The position numbers and the translations under genes were made by a program. From NCBI RefSeq assembly GCF_001544195.1, contig NZ_BCPY01000018.1:1-45263 (forward strand): a stretch of 45,263 nucleotides of DNA, in the 5' to 3' direction. The notes beneath the pieces are model-generated. The model had not been told where the DNA came from, did no database searches, and saw only the letters and a program-made list of their open reading frames with translations. The stretch is from Tetragenococcus solitarius NBRC 100494. Its GTDB lineage: Bacteria > Bacillota > Bacilli > Lactobacillales > Enterococcaceae. Within the stretch, counting starts at the first letter, position 1; every line of letters starts with the position of its first letter. Below, piece by piece: positions 25,227-32,310 of the stretch.

Positions 25227-25250
25227 TTGGTATTAGAGTTGTAATGCCAA
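25227..25250. promoter_or_regulatory. Imperfect dyad before the DJ-1/PfpI gene
   Basis: TTGGTATTA and TAATGCCAA form a 9-bp inverted repeat with one G-T wobble and a 6-base centre, 27 bases before the start codon. It could be an operator. Confidence 0.35.
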
Positions 25251-25277
25251 CTGTTTAAACAAAATGGAGGGATTAGA

Positions 25278-25808
25278 TTGCGTTTAGAAAATCATAAAGT
25301 TATCTCGCTAGTCGATCATGATTTTGACGATTTAGAACTGTGGTACCCGGTTCTCCGCTTGCGCGAAGAAGGTGCTCAAGTAGATTTAGTTGGACAAGAA
25401 GCTAAACAAACTTATATTGGAAAAAACGGTGTTCCAGCTGAATCTGATTATGCTTTTGCCGATATTAACCCTGAAGAATATGATGCAGTTATTGTACCTG
25501 GTGGATGGGCTCCGGATAAACTACGTCGCTTCCCTGAAGTTAAAGAGATTGTAAGACATATGAAAGAGAACAATAAAGCCATTGGTGAAATTTGCCATGC
25601 TGGTTGGGTATTAATTTCAGCCGGTATTTTGGAAGGAAAAACAGTAACCAGCACGCCGGGCATTAAAGATGATATGACAAATGCGGGTGCAACTTGGGTC
25701 AATGAAGCTGTTGTTACCGACGGACAGCTTGTTTCAAGTAGAAGGCCCCCTGATTTGCCGGCCTATTTGCCTGAGCTGATTCAAGTGATGGAAAAATATC
25801 ATCGTTAA
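25278..25808 (+). CDS. DJ-1/PfpI family protein (YfkM/YraA-like)
   Basis: A 176-residue class I glutamine amidotransferase-like protein. The nucleophile elbow is GEICHAGWVLISAGIL with Cys106 and His107, and VIVPGGWAPDKLRR holds the conserved glycine-rich turn. Similar stress proteins act as glyoxalase/deglycase-type enzymes or proteases in some species; activity here is not certain. The start codon is TTG with GGAGGG upstream. Transcription ended in a hairpin that an IS element now interrupts at 25850. Confidence 0.9.
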   Translation: MRLENHKVISLVDHDFDDLELWYPVLRLREEGAQVDLVGQEAKQTYIGKNGVPAESDYAFADINPEEYDAVIVPGGWAPDKLRRFPEVKEIVRHMKENNKAIGEICHAGWVLISAGILEGKTVTSTPGIKDDMTNAGATWVNEAVVTDGQLVSSRRPPDLPAYLPELIQVMEKYHR

Positions 25809-25833
25809 AATTTTTACAATAATTATATAGATG

Positions 25834-25850
25834 AAAAGCCGAGCCTAATT
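25834..25850. terminator. Left half of a terminator hairpin split by the IS
   Basis: AAAAGCCGAGCCTAATT at 25834-25850 is the inverted complement, with two mismatches, of AATTAGATTCGGCTTTT at 27679-27695 on the other side of the IS. Joined without the IS and one target copy, they give a 17-bp stem with a TG tip followed by T-runs. It would serve the convergent DJ-1/PfpI and UvrA-like genes. Confidence 0.75.
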
Positions 25851-25876
25851 TGATATGCTCCCCCTATATAGGACAC
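25851..25876 (+). repeat. Left terminal inverted repeat of the IS
   Basis: It begins TGATATGCTCCCCC and ends GGACAC, matching the complement of the right end at about two thirds of positions. Confidence 0.8.
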
Positions 25877-25911
25877 TGAAATATAAAAGTCCTATATAGG
25901 GGGGATTTTGT

Positions 25912-26595
25912 GTGTCAAAAAGGAAGATGAAGCTTGTCCTAGAAAAACGGGTAGAGGCAGTAGAAAGCTATCTGAGGGGTAAAGATAGCTTGAATCATAT
26001 CGCTAGTACATTGGGGATCAGTAATGATACTTTAAGACATTGGTTGACGATTTATGAAAATGAAGGTCCGACGGGTCTACTACCAAAAAAGAAGAATGCT
26101 CATTACAGTATTGAAACAAAGCTCCAAGCAGTTAATGATTATTTAAGTGGCACAGGAAGCCTTAAGGATATTACAAAAAAATATAAACTTAGAAGTGATA
26201 AACAACTACGAGACTGGATTAAGGGATATAATACTCATGGAAACTTCAAATCAGGAAGCGGTGGAAGTCAAATGAGTCAATCTAGAAAAACAACCTTTAA
26301 AGAGCGTATAGAGATCGTCCATTACTGTATTTTGCACGATCGGAACTATGGAGAAACAGCCCTCAAATATCAAGTGTCCTACCAACAAGTTCGTCACTGG
26401 GTACTGAAATATGACAAGATGGGTGAACAAGGGTTAAAAGACCGACGAGGACATCGTGCGGGAACAAAACCTAGTCGAACCCCAGAAGAAGAAATGCGGG
26501 ATCGCTTAGCTGAAAAAGAACGTCGTATCCAACAATTAGAAATGGAAAATGACCTCTTAAAAAAAGTCAGGGCGTTAGAAAGGAAGTGGGACTAG
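25912..26595 (+). CDS. IS3 family transposase OrfA
   Basis: A 227-residue DNA-binding protein with three helix-turn-helix-like repeats: near residues 15-45 (LNHIASTLGISNDTLRHWL), 65-105, and 122-165 (YGETALKYQVSYQQVRHWVL). A C-terminal leucine zipper (RLAEKERRIQQLEMENDLL) follows. It starts with GTG. The zipper is followed by the slippery site through which OrfAB is made. Confidence 0.92.
   Translation: MSKRKMKLVLEKRVEAVESYLRGKDSLNHIASTLGISNDTLRHWLTIYENEGPTGLLPKKKNAHYSIETKLQAVNDYLSGTGSLKDITKKYKLRSDKQLRDWIKGYNTHGNFKSGSGGSQMSQSRKTTFKERIEIVHYCILHDRNYGETALKYQVSYQQVRHWVLKYDKMGEQGLKDRRGHRAGTKPSRTPEEEMRDRLAEKERRIQQLEMENDLLKKVRALERKWD
26559..26565 (+). other. Programmed -1 frameshift site of the IS
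   Basis: Seven consecutive A residues (A-AAA-AAA in the orfA frame) end at 26565. A -1 slip continues in frame with SQGVRKEVG and then orfB, giving the OrfAB transposase as in other IS3 elements. Confidence 0.75.
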
Positions 26596-27494
26596 ACCTT
26601 ATCCGCCATGTTTTTGAATATGAAGCAATCAAAGCGCTCCACGAGGTCAAAAATTATCCGATTCAACCCATGTGTGCGTTTCTCCATGTCTCAAGATCCG
26701 CCTATTATCGCTGGTTAAAGCAACCAAAATCCGCGCAAACGATTTTTAACGAACACTTGGCAGATTTAATCAGATATATCTATGAGGCAGATAACGACAA
26801 GGGATATCGGAGAATTCGGGATGACTTGGTGCAAGATTATGGCTTACACGTCAATGACAAAAGAGTATTGCGCATTTGTCGTAGCCTTCAAATTCAATCC
26901 ACAGTCAAACATCATTCTAACGGAAGTACCCAGGCTGCCAAAAATCCTTATCATATTGCCAAGAACTACTTAAATCGGAATTTCCATGCGGATAAACCCA
27001 ATGAAAAATGGTTAACCGATGTCAGTGCGTTTAAGTATTATGAAGGCGATCAAGTAAAGAAAGTTTACCTTAGTGCCATTCTGGACTTGGCGGATCGTCG
27101 GATTGTCTCGTTTGTCCTCAGCGACAGAAATGACAATCGTTTAGTGTTTGACACCTTCGATGAGGCAGTACGTCGTGAGCCAGATGCCCACCCGTTATTT
27201 CATAGTGACCGTGGGTTTCAATATACGAGTCAACCGATGAACACTCGTTTAAAGCAACAGGGCATGAAACAAAGCATGTCTCGCGTGGGGCGTTGTATTG
27301 ACAATGGTCCCATGGAAGGATTCTGGGGAACATTAAAACGGGAAAAGTACTATCGTCGGAAATTTACAAGTCGCGAACATCTGGTTTCCATGATTGAAAA
27401 CTATATTCACTATTACAACAACGGCCGCTATCAACGTTGTTTGAAAACAAAAACACCATTACAAGTCCACCAGCAACTTTTGATGGCCGCATAA
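26586..27494 (+). CDS. IS3 family transposase OrfB (DDE integrase)
   Basis: A 302-residue catalytic part of the transposase. An HTH_21-like region (YPIQPMCAFLHVSRSAYYRW) is followed by the rve integrase core: the first Asp in WLTDVSAFKYY, the second in HSDRGFQYTS and the Glu in NGPMEGFWGTLKREK. All three catalytic residues are present. It is probably made mainly as the OrfAB fusion by frameshifting; a GTG/ATG start of its own is not well supported. Confidence 0.93.
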   Translation: MGLDLIRHVFEYEAIKALHEVKNYPIQPMCAFLHVSRSAYYRWLKQPKSAQTIFNEHLADLIRYIYEADNDKGYRRIRDDLVQDYGLHVNDKRVLRICRSLQIQSTVKHHSNGSTQAAKNPYHIAKNYLNRNFHADKPNEKWLTDVSAFKYYEGDQVKKVYLSAILDLADRRIVSFVLSDRNDNRLVFDTFDEAVRREPDAHPLFHSDRGFQYTSQPMNTRLKQQGMKQSMSRVGRCIDNGPMEGFWGTLKREKYYRRKFTSREHLVSMIENYIHYYNNGRYQRCLKTKTPLQVHQQLLMAA

Positions 27495-27499
27495 TCGTC

Positions 27500-27550
27500 G
27501 TATACTTTTCATGCGTGAAATATTTGGGGTTTCGCTCGTCAAAAGTATAC
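27500..27550. repeat. Inverted repeat inside the IS after orfB
   Basis: GTATACTTTT (27500-27509) and AAAAGTATAC (27541-27550) can pair around a 31-base loop, just after the orfB stop. Confidence 0.5.
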
Positions 27551-27592
27551 TTCAGTCAATCGTAGTCAAGGTTTAATCATCATAAAAACAAA

Positions 27593-27625
27593 AGAACGAT
27601 TGGCCAAAAATCAGCCAATCGTTCT
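27593..27625. terminator. Bidirectional terminator at the right end of the IS
   Basis: AGAACGATTGGC and GCCAATCGTTCT form a perfect 12-bp stem with a 9-base loop. On the minus strand it is followed by TTTTGTTTTT, so it would stop transcripts coming in from the UvrA-like genes. Confidence 0.8.
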
Positions 27626-27647
27626 CTAAAAATTTTATTATATTTCC

Positions 27648-27673
27648 GTGTCCACTTGACGGGGCGCCCATCA
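27648..27673 (-). repeat. Right terminal inverted repeat of the IS
   Basis: Read inward on the minus strand it begins TGATGGGCGCCCC and ends GGACAC. It is followed by the target repeat ATT. Confidence 0.8.
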
Positions 27674-27678
27674 ATTTG

Positions 27679-27695
27679 AATTAGATTCGGCTTTT
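27679..27695. terminator. Right half of the split terminator hairpin
   Basis: AATTAGATTCGGCTTTT pairs with 25834-25850 across the IS. It lies just beyond the 3' end of the UvrA-like C-terminal gene. Confidence 0.75.
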
Positions 27696-27701
27696 TGTTT
27701 A

Positions 27702-28673
27702 CTATAAATAAATGGATGTTTTAGTATTCAATTGGGTAAATGGTCCAATCTCTCCTGAATATATAATTTCCCCACCATCATTACCGCCACTAGGACCTAA
27801 TTCCACGACATAGTCCGCTTGTTTTATCACATCTAAGTTATGTTCAATAAAGAAAAAGGTATTGCCGTCTTCGATTAAATTTTGAATCAATTCCATAAAA
27901 TGAAATACATCGATTTTATGCATCCCTATTGTAGGTTCATCTAAAATAAAAAGATGATGGTTACCTTTTTGCTGAGAAATTGTTCTGGTAAGACGTAATC
28001 GTTGCATTTCACCGCCTGATAACGAATTCGTCCCTTGTCCTAATGAGATATACCCAAGATTTGTTTTGGTTAAAAGCGTTAAAGGCTTATAGTTCAATCC
28101 ATTTCTTGCAAAAAAACCAATCGCTTCTTGAATGGAAAAACCTAATACATCTGAAATCGAATATCCATCAATTTTGACTTTTAAAATCTTATCTTTATAC
28201 CGGCTTCCATGGCAAACTGGACAAGTCAGTTCCATATTTTCAAAGAATAATTGATGACTTTCGATCACTCCTAATCCCTGACAGTTCGGACATCGCCCAT
28301 TGCCAGCATTAAAGGAAAAATCTGAGGCGGAAAAAGAAAAATTTTCTTTTTTTGATTCTCTAGCAAAAAGACTACGAATCTCATCAAAGACATCTAAATA
28401 GGTAGCAATGAGCGAGCGTTTATTCCGTGTCGGTCGTTTTTGTGTAATGATTATCATATCTTTAAATGACTTTTCCCACTCAATGACTTTACTATCTTGC
28501 AACTGGCTTTCTGCAATTTCCTGCAAAAGTAAACTTGATTTGCCAGAACCTGAAACGCCCGTAATAATAGATAGGCAATTTGCCGGAAGACTAAGGGATA
28601 TATTTTTGAGATTATGCATTTTTGTATTTTTCACTTTTACAGCAATTTGTTTTGTATCACGTTTATAACTCAT
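27702..28673 (-). CDS. UvrA-like ATPase, C-terminal half
   Basis: A 323-residue ABC ATPase half resembling the second nucleotide-binding domain of UvrA-like proteins. Walker A is GVSGSGKSS near residue 39. A zinc-finger set CPNCQGLG...CPVCHG surrounds residues 134-160, the signature is LSGGEMQRLRLTRTI and Walker B reads FILDEPTIGMH. It is in the same reading frame as the gene upstream, separated only by TAG and two Gln codons. No good ribosome binding site precedes the ATG (AAAGGG is about 15 bases away). It is either the downstream half of an interrupted gene or a poorly translated separate subunit. Confidence 0.85.
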   Translation of the reverse strand: MSYKRDTKQIAVKVKNTKMHNLKNISLSLPANCLSIITGVSGSGKSSLLLQEIAESQLQDSKVIEWEKSFKDMIIITQKRPTRNKRSLIATYLDVFDEIRSLFARESKKENFSFSASDFSFNAGNGRCPNCQGLGVIESHQLFFENMELTCPVCHGSRYKDKILKVKIDGYSISDVLGFSIQEAIGFFARNGLNYKPLTLLTKTNLGYISLGQGTNSLSGGEMQRLRLTRTISQQKGNHHLFILDEPTIGMHKIDVFHFMELIQNLIEDGNTFFFIEHNLDVIKQADYVVELGPSGGNDGGEIIYSGEIGPFTQLNTKTSIYL

Positions 28674-28679
28674 TTGCTG

Positions 28680-28682
28680 CTA
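28680..28682 (-). other. In-frame TAG separating the two UvrA-like halves
   Basis: The reading frame runs ...GSN, TAG, CAG, CAA, ATG... without any shift. A single C-to-T change from CAG would produce this stop. The stop is in the inter-domain linker, so both halves stay complete. Confidence 0.8.
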
Positions 28683-30134
28683 GTTTGACCCTTTTGATTG
28701 AGAAAGCAACGATTGTGTATTATTTATCAGTTCCTCATAGGTACCTGTAGTTGCAACTTTTCCGCCTTTTTTCCCAGATTTAGGACCCATTTCAACAATA
28801 TAATCGGCTTGTTTCATCATTTCTTCATCATGTTCAATAACTAAAACTGTATTGTTACGCTTCTTAACCTCTTCTATCATGGCAATTAGACCTTCTGTAT
28901 CGGAAGGATGCAGTCCGATTGTTGGCTCATCAAGGATAACGATTAACTCCGTCATCTGAGAATCTAAAACAGCCGCTAGTTTAAGCCGTTGCGCCTCTCC
29001 ACCGGAAAGAGTAGAATATTGTCGATCTAGCGATAAATAATCAAGGCCCAATTTCGAAATTCGCTTAATTTTAATTTCTATATCTAAAAGGTAATCTTTT
29101 ACTAAATCATTCATCTGATCGTCATTTTGCTCTTTGATTTGTTCTGTCCAATCCAATACATATTTTAAATCTCCTTTTACAATCTCAGGCAATCGTTGAT
29201 TATAAACTGTTACAGAGCGGCTTAATGGATTTAATTTTTCCCCCTGACAAGCCGGGCATACATCTTCTTGAATGTATCCTTTAAGATTTTTGGGGATAGT
29301 TTTTTTCTCAGCAATTTTTTGCCAAATTTTTGGTTCAACCCCCTCGTATCTTCCCTCTGCTACTTTTTTCGGTAACGTTTCTTTTTTCTTCTCCGAAATC
29401 TCCGTTGAATAGATCCCATTTTTTAATAAGTCAAATTGTTCTGAAGTAAGTTCTTTTAATGGAACAGCTTCTGGAATGGGGATTTCGAGATGTTTCAATA
29501 AAGCAACATACGATTTAAACTGGTATTCAGCATAACCTTTAGGCCAAGGGGCAACACCTCCGCCAAGTATCGTTTTATCTTTTTGATAAAGGCTATCTTT
29601 AATAACTAAGTTTTTTCCCATTCCCTTACAAGTTGGACAAGCCCCTGCTTTTGTATTGAAGGAAAAATGAGTCCTTGCTAACTTTTCCATTCGATAATGA
29701 CAGTTAGGACAGTACATATAAACTTTAAACTCCCCGTCAATTTTTACAGTTTCTTCTCTAGCATCACTTGCTGAAATGATTTTATGACAGTTAGGACAAC
29801 TGCGTTGATGCAATTTCTCAAAAATCATGCGTAAGTCTGTATAAAGATCTGTTTGTGTCCCTAGAGTTGAACGAGAGTTATCATTTCGATCTTCTTGATC
29901 AATGATAATTGCAGGTGACAAATTTTTAATTTCATCTACTTTCGGTTTAGGTATTCCTTGATAGCTCATCGCTTCTAAATACTGCCTTTGCGCTTCAATG
30001 TAGAGAGTATCTTTGAGCAGTGTTGTTTTTCCAGAACCAGACAAACCTGTGATAACCGTAAATTTATTTCTAGGAATCTCTAAATTAACATTTCTTAAAT
30101 TTTTCTCATAAGCATTTCTTATTTTTATATCCAT
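28680..30134 (-). CDS. UvrA-like ATPase, N-terminal half
   Basis: A 484-residue half with Walker A GLSGSGKT (residues 30-37), CPNC and MYCPNCHYRME finger pairs, ACPTCKGMG, CPACQGEKLNPLSRSV, the signature LSGGEAQRLKLAAVL and Walker B VILDEPTIGLHP. It ends at an in-frame TAG in the linker that normally joins the two UvrA domains. Both halves together give about 810 residues, shorter than housekeeping UvrA and without its UvrB-binding insert. Such UvrA2/DrrC-like proteins have been linked to resistance to DNA-binding drugs. It is divergent from a tandem MerR regulator. Confidence 0.87.
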   Translation of the reverse strand: MDIKIRNAYEKNLRNVNLEIPRNKFTVITGLSGSGKTTLLKDTLYIEAQRQYLEAMSYQGIPKPKVDEIKNLSPAIIIDQEDRNDNSRSTLGTQTDLYTDLRMIFEKLHQRSCPNCHKIISASDAREETVKIDGEFKVYMYCPNCHYRMEKLARTHFSFNTKAGACPTCKGMGKNLVIKDSLYQKDKTILGGGVAPWPKGYAEYQFKSYVALLKHLEIPIPEAVPLKELTSEQFDLLKNGIYSTEISEKKKETLPKKVAEGRYEGVEPKIWQKIAEKKTIPKNLKGYIQEDVCPACQGEKLNPLSRSVTVYNQRLPEIVKGDLKYVLDWTEQIKEQNDDQMNDLVKDYLLDIEIKIKRISKLGLDYLSLDRQYSTLSGGEAQRLKLAAVLDSQMTELIVILDEPTIGLHPSDTEGLIAMIEEVKKRNNTVLVIEHDEEMMKQADYIVEMGPKSGKKGGKVATTGTYEELINNTQSLLSQSKGSN

Positions 30135-30215
30135 ATCATCACCTCACTATTCATCCTATCAGATTGAAGCAATATTCTATTTCTCTACAAAAAAATACTG
30201 AAACTAAGCGATAAA

Positions 30216-30224
30216 TGTTATACT
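30216..30224 (+). promoter_or_regulatory. Extended -10 for the tandem MerR gene
   Basis: TGTTATACT is an extended -10 about 47 bases before the start codon. The -35 is weak. Confidence 0.45.
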
Positions 30225-30270
30225 AAAATGAACTATGGGGTTTAAGGTTTTATTTAAAGGTTGTGAATAT

Positions 30271-30969
30271 ATGGAATATACAATGAAAGAAATGATTGAG
30301 TACATAGGCGTTAGCAATACGACTTTAAAAAGATATGAAAGTAATGGACTGATACCTCCTGTTTTCTATACCAAAGGAAAACATAGACGGTACGAAGAGA
30401 TTCATTTTATTACTTTTAAAACTATTCGGATCCTTTTAAAAGGATTTGATATTGCAGTTGCCTACCAATTGATGAAATTAGCCAAAGAAAGGGAATTTAT
30501 AAAAGCCAATTGGATCATTGCACAATCTCAAAAAGATTTAGTAAAGAAAAAAGAAACTTTGCAGATGCATAAAGAATTTATTCTTTCAGTTCCGCAAAAA
30601 TCATTAAAAAAACAAACCATGCGCATAGGTGAATTAGCAAAATTTGCGGATATTCAATCTTCAACCATTCGTTATTGGGAAAAAAGAGGACTTATTGAAG
30701 CAACTCGAGATAAAAGTAGTGGGTATCGCTTTTATGAAAAAAGCGAAGTTCGTAAAACAATTATTATCTCTTTATTGCGTAAAAGTATCTATAATCTCGA
30801 AGTGATAAAAGGAATCGTTGACGAAATCGATGATAAAAATCTGACAAGTATTAAAAAGCATTACACGACTGTTAACAATGAATTGGATAAACAGTTGGCA
30901 ATGCAATTGCGAGGAATTTCTTCTTACATGACTTATTGCGAAAAAATGATGTCTAAAAAGGATGAATGA
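30271..30969 (+). CDS. Tandem MerR-domain transcriptional regulator
   Basis: A 232-residue regulator with two MerR-type winged helix-turn-helix domains: the first at residues 1-70 (MKEMIEYIGVSNTTLKRYES) and the second at about 115-180 (RIGELAKFADIQSSTIRYWEKRGLI). A helical linker separates them and a coiled tail follows. Most MerR proteins have one such domain and work as dimers, so one chain may bind the whole dyad. There is no cysteine metal site. The ATG at 30271 is chosen for the AAAGG 10 bases upstream. It is divergent from the UvrA-like genes and probably controls them. Confidence 0.82.
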   Translation: MEYTMKEMIEYIGVSNTTLKRYESNGLIPPVFYTKGKHRRYEEIHFITFKTIRILLKGFDIAVAYQLMKLAKEREFIKANWIIAQSQKDLVKKKETLQMHKEFILSVPQKSLKKQTMRIGELAKFADIQSSTIRYWEKRGLIEATRDKSSGYRFYEKSEVRKTIIISLLRKSIYNLEVIKGIVDEIDDKNLTSIKKHYTTVNNELDKQLAMQLRGISSYMTYCEKMMSKKDE

Positions 30970-31009
30970 TTTCTTTGAAATTTTTTCTTCCTTTTTTCTA
31001 TTTCTACTT

Positions 31010-31226
31010 TTATCTTTCCAAACTCAGTTCCAAATCCCAATTAAAGCGGCTTCTCCTTAGAACAATACTAATAACAGCCTTCCTAATCTTCCTTCATCTT
31101 TAAGTAGAATAAAGTACACAAAGAAAAATCAAGACATTGTAAAAGCTCCCCACCCATCGTAGAAAAACTCTGCCTGCTCAATACATAGAAACTGTTAGCT
31201 AACAAATCATGAATCGTCTCACTCAT
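31010..31226 (-). pseudogene. Small ORF or frameshifted gene remnant
   Basis: On the minus strand an ATG at 31226 with AAGGAAG upstream opens a 47-codon frame (MSETIHDLLANSFYVLSRQS...) ending at 31083. In another frame a tail follows (RKAVISIVLRRSRFNWDLEL) to a stop at 31010. A TATAAT about 60 bases upstream with TTGGAG 18 bases before it could be a promoter. I do not recognise it. It may be a short gene or the decayed end of a membrane protein gene. The rest of the 440-bp gap from 30970 to 31410 shows only the PadR promoter. Confidence 0.35.
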
Positions 31227-31347
31227 TTTTCTTCCTTATACAATATTAATTAATTCTTTTGCTAATTCTATTGAATGTTTATTATACAAACTGCATAATT
31301 TTTGCTCCAAAAGAATTTGCTTTCTCTTTTTCTGATCAATTTATTTT

Positions 31348-31376
31348 TTGACATATGTATCGTACTACGATATACT
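31348..31376 (+). promoter_or_regulatory. Promoter of the PadR/DUF2812 operon
   Basis: A perfect TTGACA (31348-31353) is followed after 17 bases by TATACT (31371-31376). Confidence 0.85.
31358..31372. promoter_or_regulatory. PadR operator A, inside the promoter spacer
   Basis: TATCGTA-C-TACGATA is a perfect 15-bp palindrome lying between the -35 and -10 boxes. Confidence 0.7.
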
Positions 31377-31388
31377 AAACAAAACTTA

Positions 31389-31407
31389 TATATCGAGGTG
31401 CGATATA
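31389..31407. promoter_or_regulatory. PadR operator B, over the ribosome binding site
   Basis: TATATCG-AGGTG-CGATATA is a second dyad with the same TATCG/CGATA half-sites. Its centre is the AGGTG ribosome binding site of the PadR gene. Confidence 0.65.
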
Positions 31408-31410
31408 CTA

Positions 31411-31731
31411 ATGGACAAAAAAATCAAAAAAATTTATGTCCCCATGACTGAAACAGCTTTTTATATTTTATTATCTTTAAAAACACCACGATACGGCTAT
31501 CTTATCATGCAATATATTGAAAAATTGACTAAAGGGCGGATTAAAATGGGCGCTGGCACCTTATATGGAGGGTTGTCTAAAATGCAAAAAGATGGACTAA
31601 TCGAGATTGTAAAAGTAGAAGATAAACGTAAAATTTATCAAATAACTGAATTGGGGAATGAACTATTAAATATTGAAAAGGCAAGGATCAGAGAACTTTA
31701 TAGAAATGCGGAAGGGACTGACGATCAATGA
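31411..31731 (+). CDS. PadR family transcriptional regulator
   Basis: A 106-residue winged-helix regulator. LSLKTPRYGYLIMQYIEKL and GAGTLYGGLSKMQKDGLIE followed by KRKIYQITELG give the PadR pattern. It has two palindromes in its own promoter region and probably represses itself and the DUF2812 gene, whose start overlaps its stop by 4 bases. The ATG at 31411 is chosen over an upstream frame that runs through the promoter. Confidence 0.9.
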   Translation: MDKKIKKIYVPMTETAFYILLSLKTPRYGYLIMQYIEKLTKGRIKMGAGTLYGGLSKMQKDGLIEIVKVEDKRKIYQITELGNELLNIEKARIRELYRNAEGTDDQ

Positions 31732-32270
31732 AAAAAGTTTTTAAATTTTTCACCGTAGATAACTTTGAAAAAGAAGAACTTTACTTACGTAAAATGGCAC
31801 AAAAAGGCTGGCAATTTAAAAATTATCGAGGTTTCCGATATTATTTTGAAAAAGACAAACCGCAAGATACTTATTATCGGATCGACTACCACGCTTCAGA
31901 TGATGGCGATAAAAGTGAATACCTCCAACTTTTCAGAGATAGCGGTTGGGAACCTATTTTTTCTCTTCCTATACTTGATGGCGAATGGGTTTATTTTAAA
32001 AAAAATAACAGCCAAACTGGAAGCACAGAAATATTTACCGACGCTTCATCAAAAATTCAACTTTTTCGTAAGATAAAAAAGCGATGGGCTCGTTTTGCCC
32101 TACTACTGTTTATTTGTGCCTTTTTGCCTTTAATTGTCGGCAGTCTTATATTTAAGAGTCCGTTTTTATTTCTCTTTCTTATATTGATTAGCGGAGGCAT
32201 TGCTGTTTTATACGGTAAAATGATTGTAAATTTAGCGAAAAAAATTCAAAAATTACAAGAATATGGATAA
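31728..32270 (+). CDS. DUF2812 domain-containing membrane protein
   Basis: A 180-residue protein. The soluble N-terminal part carries the DUF2812 pattern: MKKVFKFFTVDNFEKEELYL, then KMAQKGWQFKNYRGFRYYF, and RIDYHAS. Two transmembrane helices follow at about residues 122-143 and 147-167. DUF2812 proteins are almost always encoded behind a PadR regulator and their role is unknown. Overlap of ATGA with the PadR gene shows translational coupling. Confidence 0.85.
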   Translation: MKKVFKFFTVDNFEKEELYLRKMAQKGWQFKNYRGFRYYFEKDKPQDTYYRIDYHASDDGDKSEYLQLFRDSGWEPIFSLPILDGEWVYFKKNNSQTGSTEIFTDASSKIQLFRKIKKRWARFALLLFICAFLPLIVGSLIFKSPFLFLFLILISGGIAVLYGKMIVNLAKKIQKLQEYG

Positions 32271-32310
32271 GAAACGCAGGATTTTTTCTTTCGTAAGGCT
32301 CAATGGAGAA

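Larger units (their letters stand above)
25851..27673 (+). mobile_element. Complete IS3 family (IS150 group) insertion sequence
   Basis: An 1823-bp element with imperfect 26-bp terminal inverted repeats at 25851-25876 and 27648-27673. They share TGAT, GC, CCCC and the inner GGACAC. It is flanked by the 3-bp direct repeat ATT (25848-25850 and 27674-27676). It carries orfA and a -1 frameshifted orfB with an intact DDE site, so it looks active. A strong hairpin terminator at 27593-27625 protects its right end. Confidence 0.9.
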
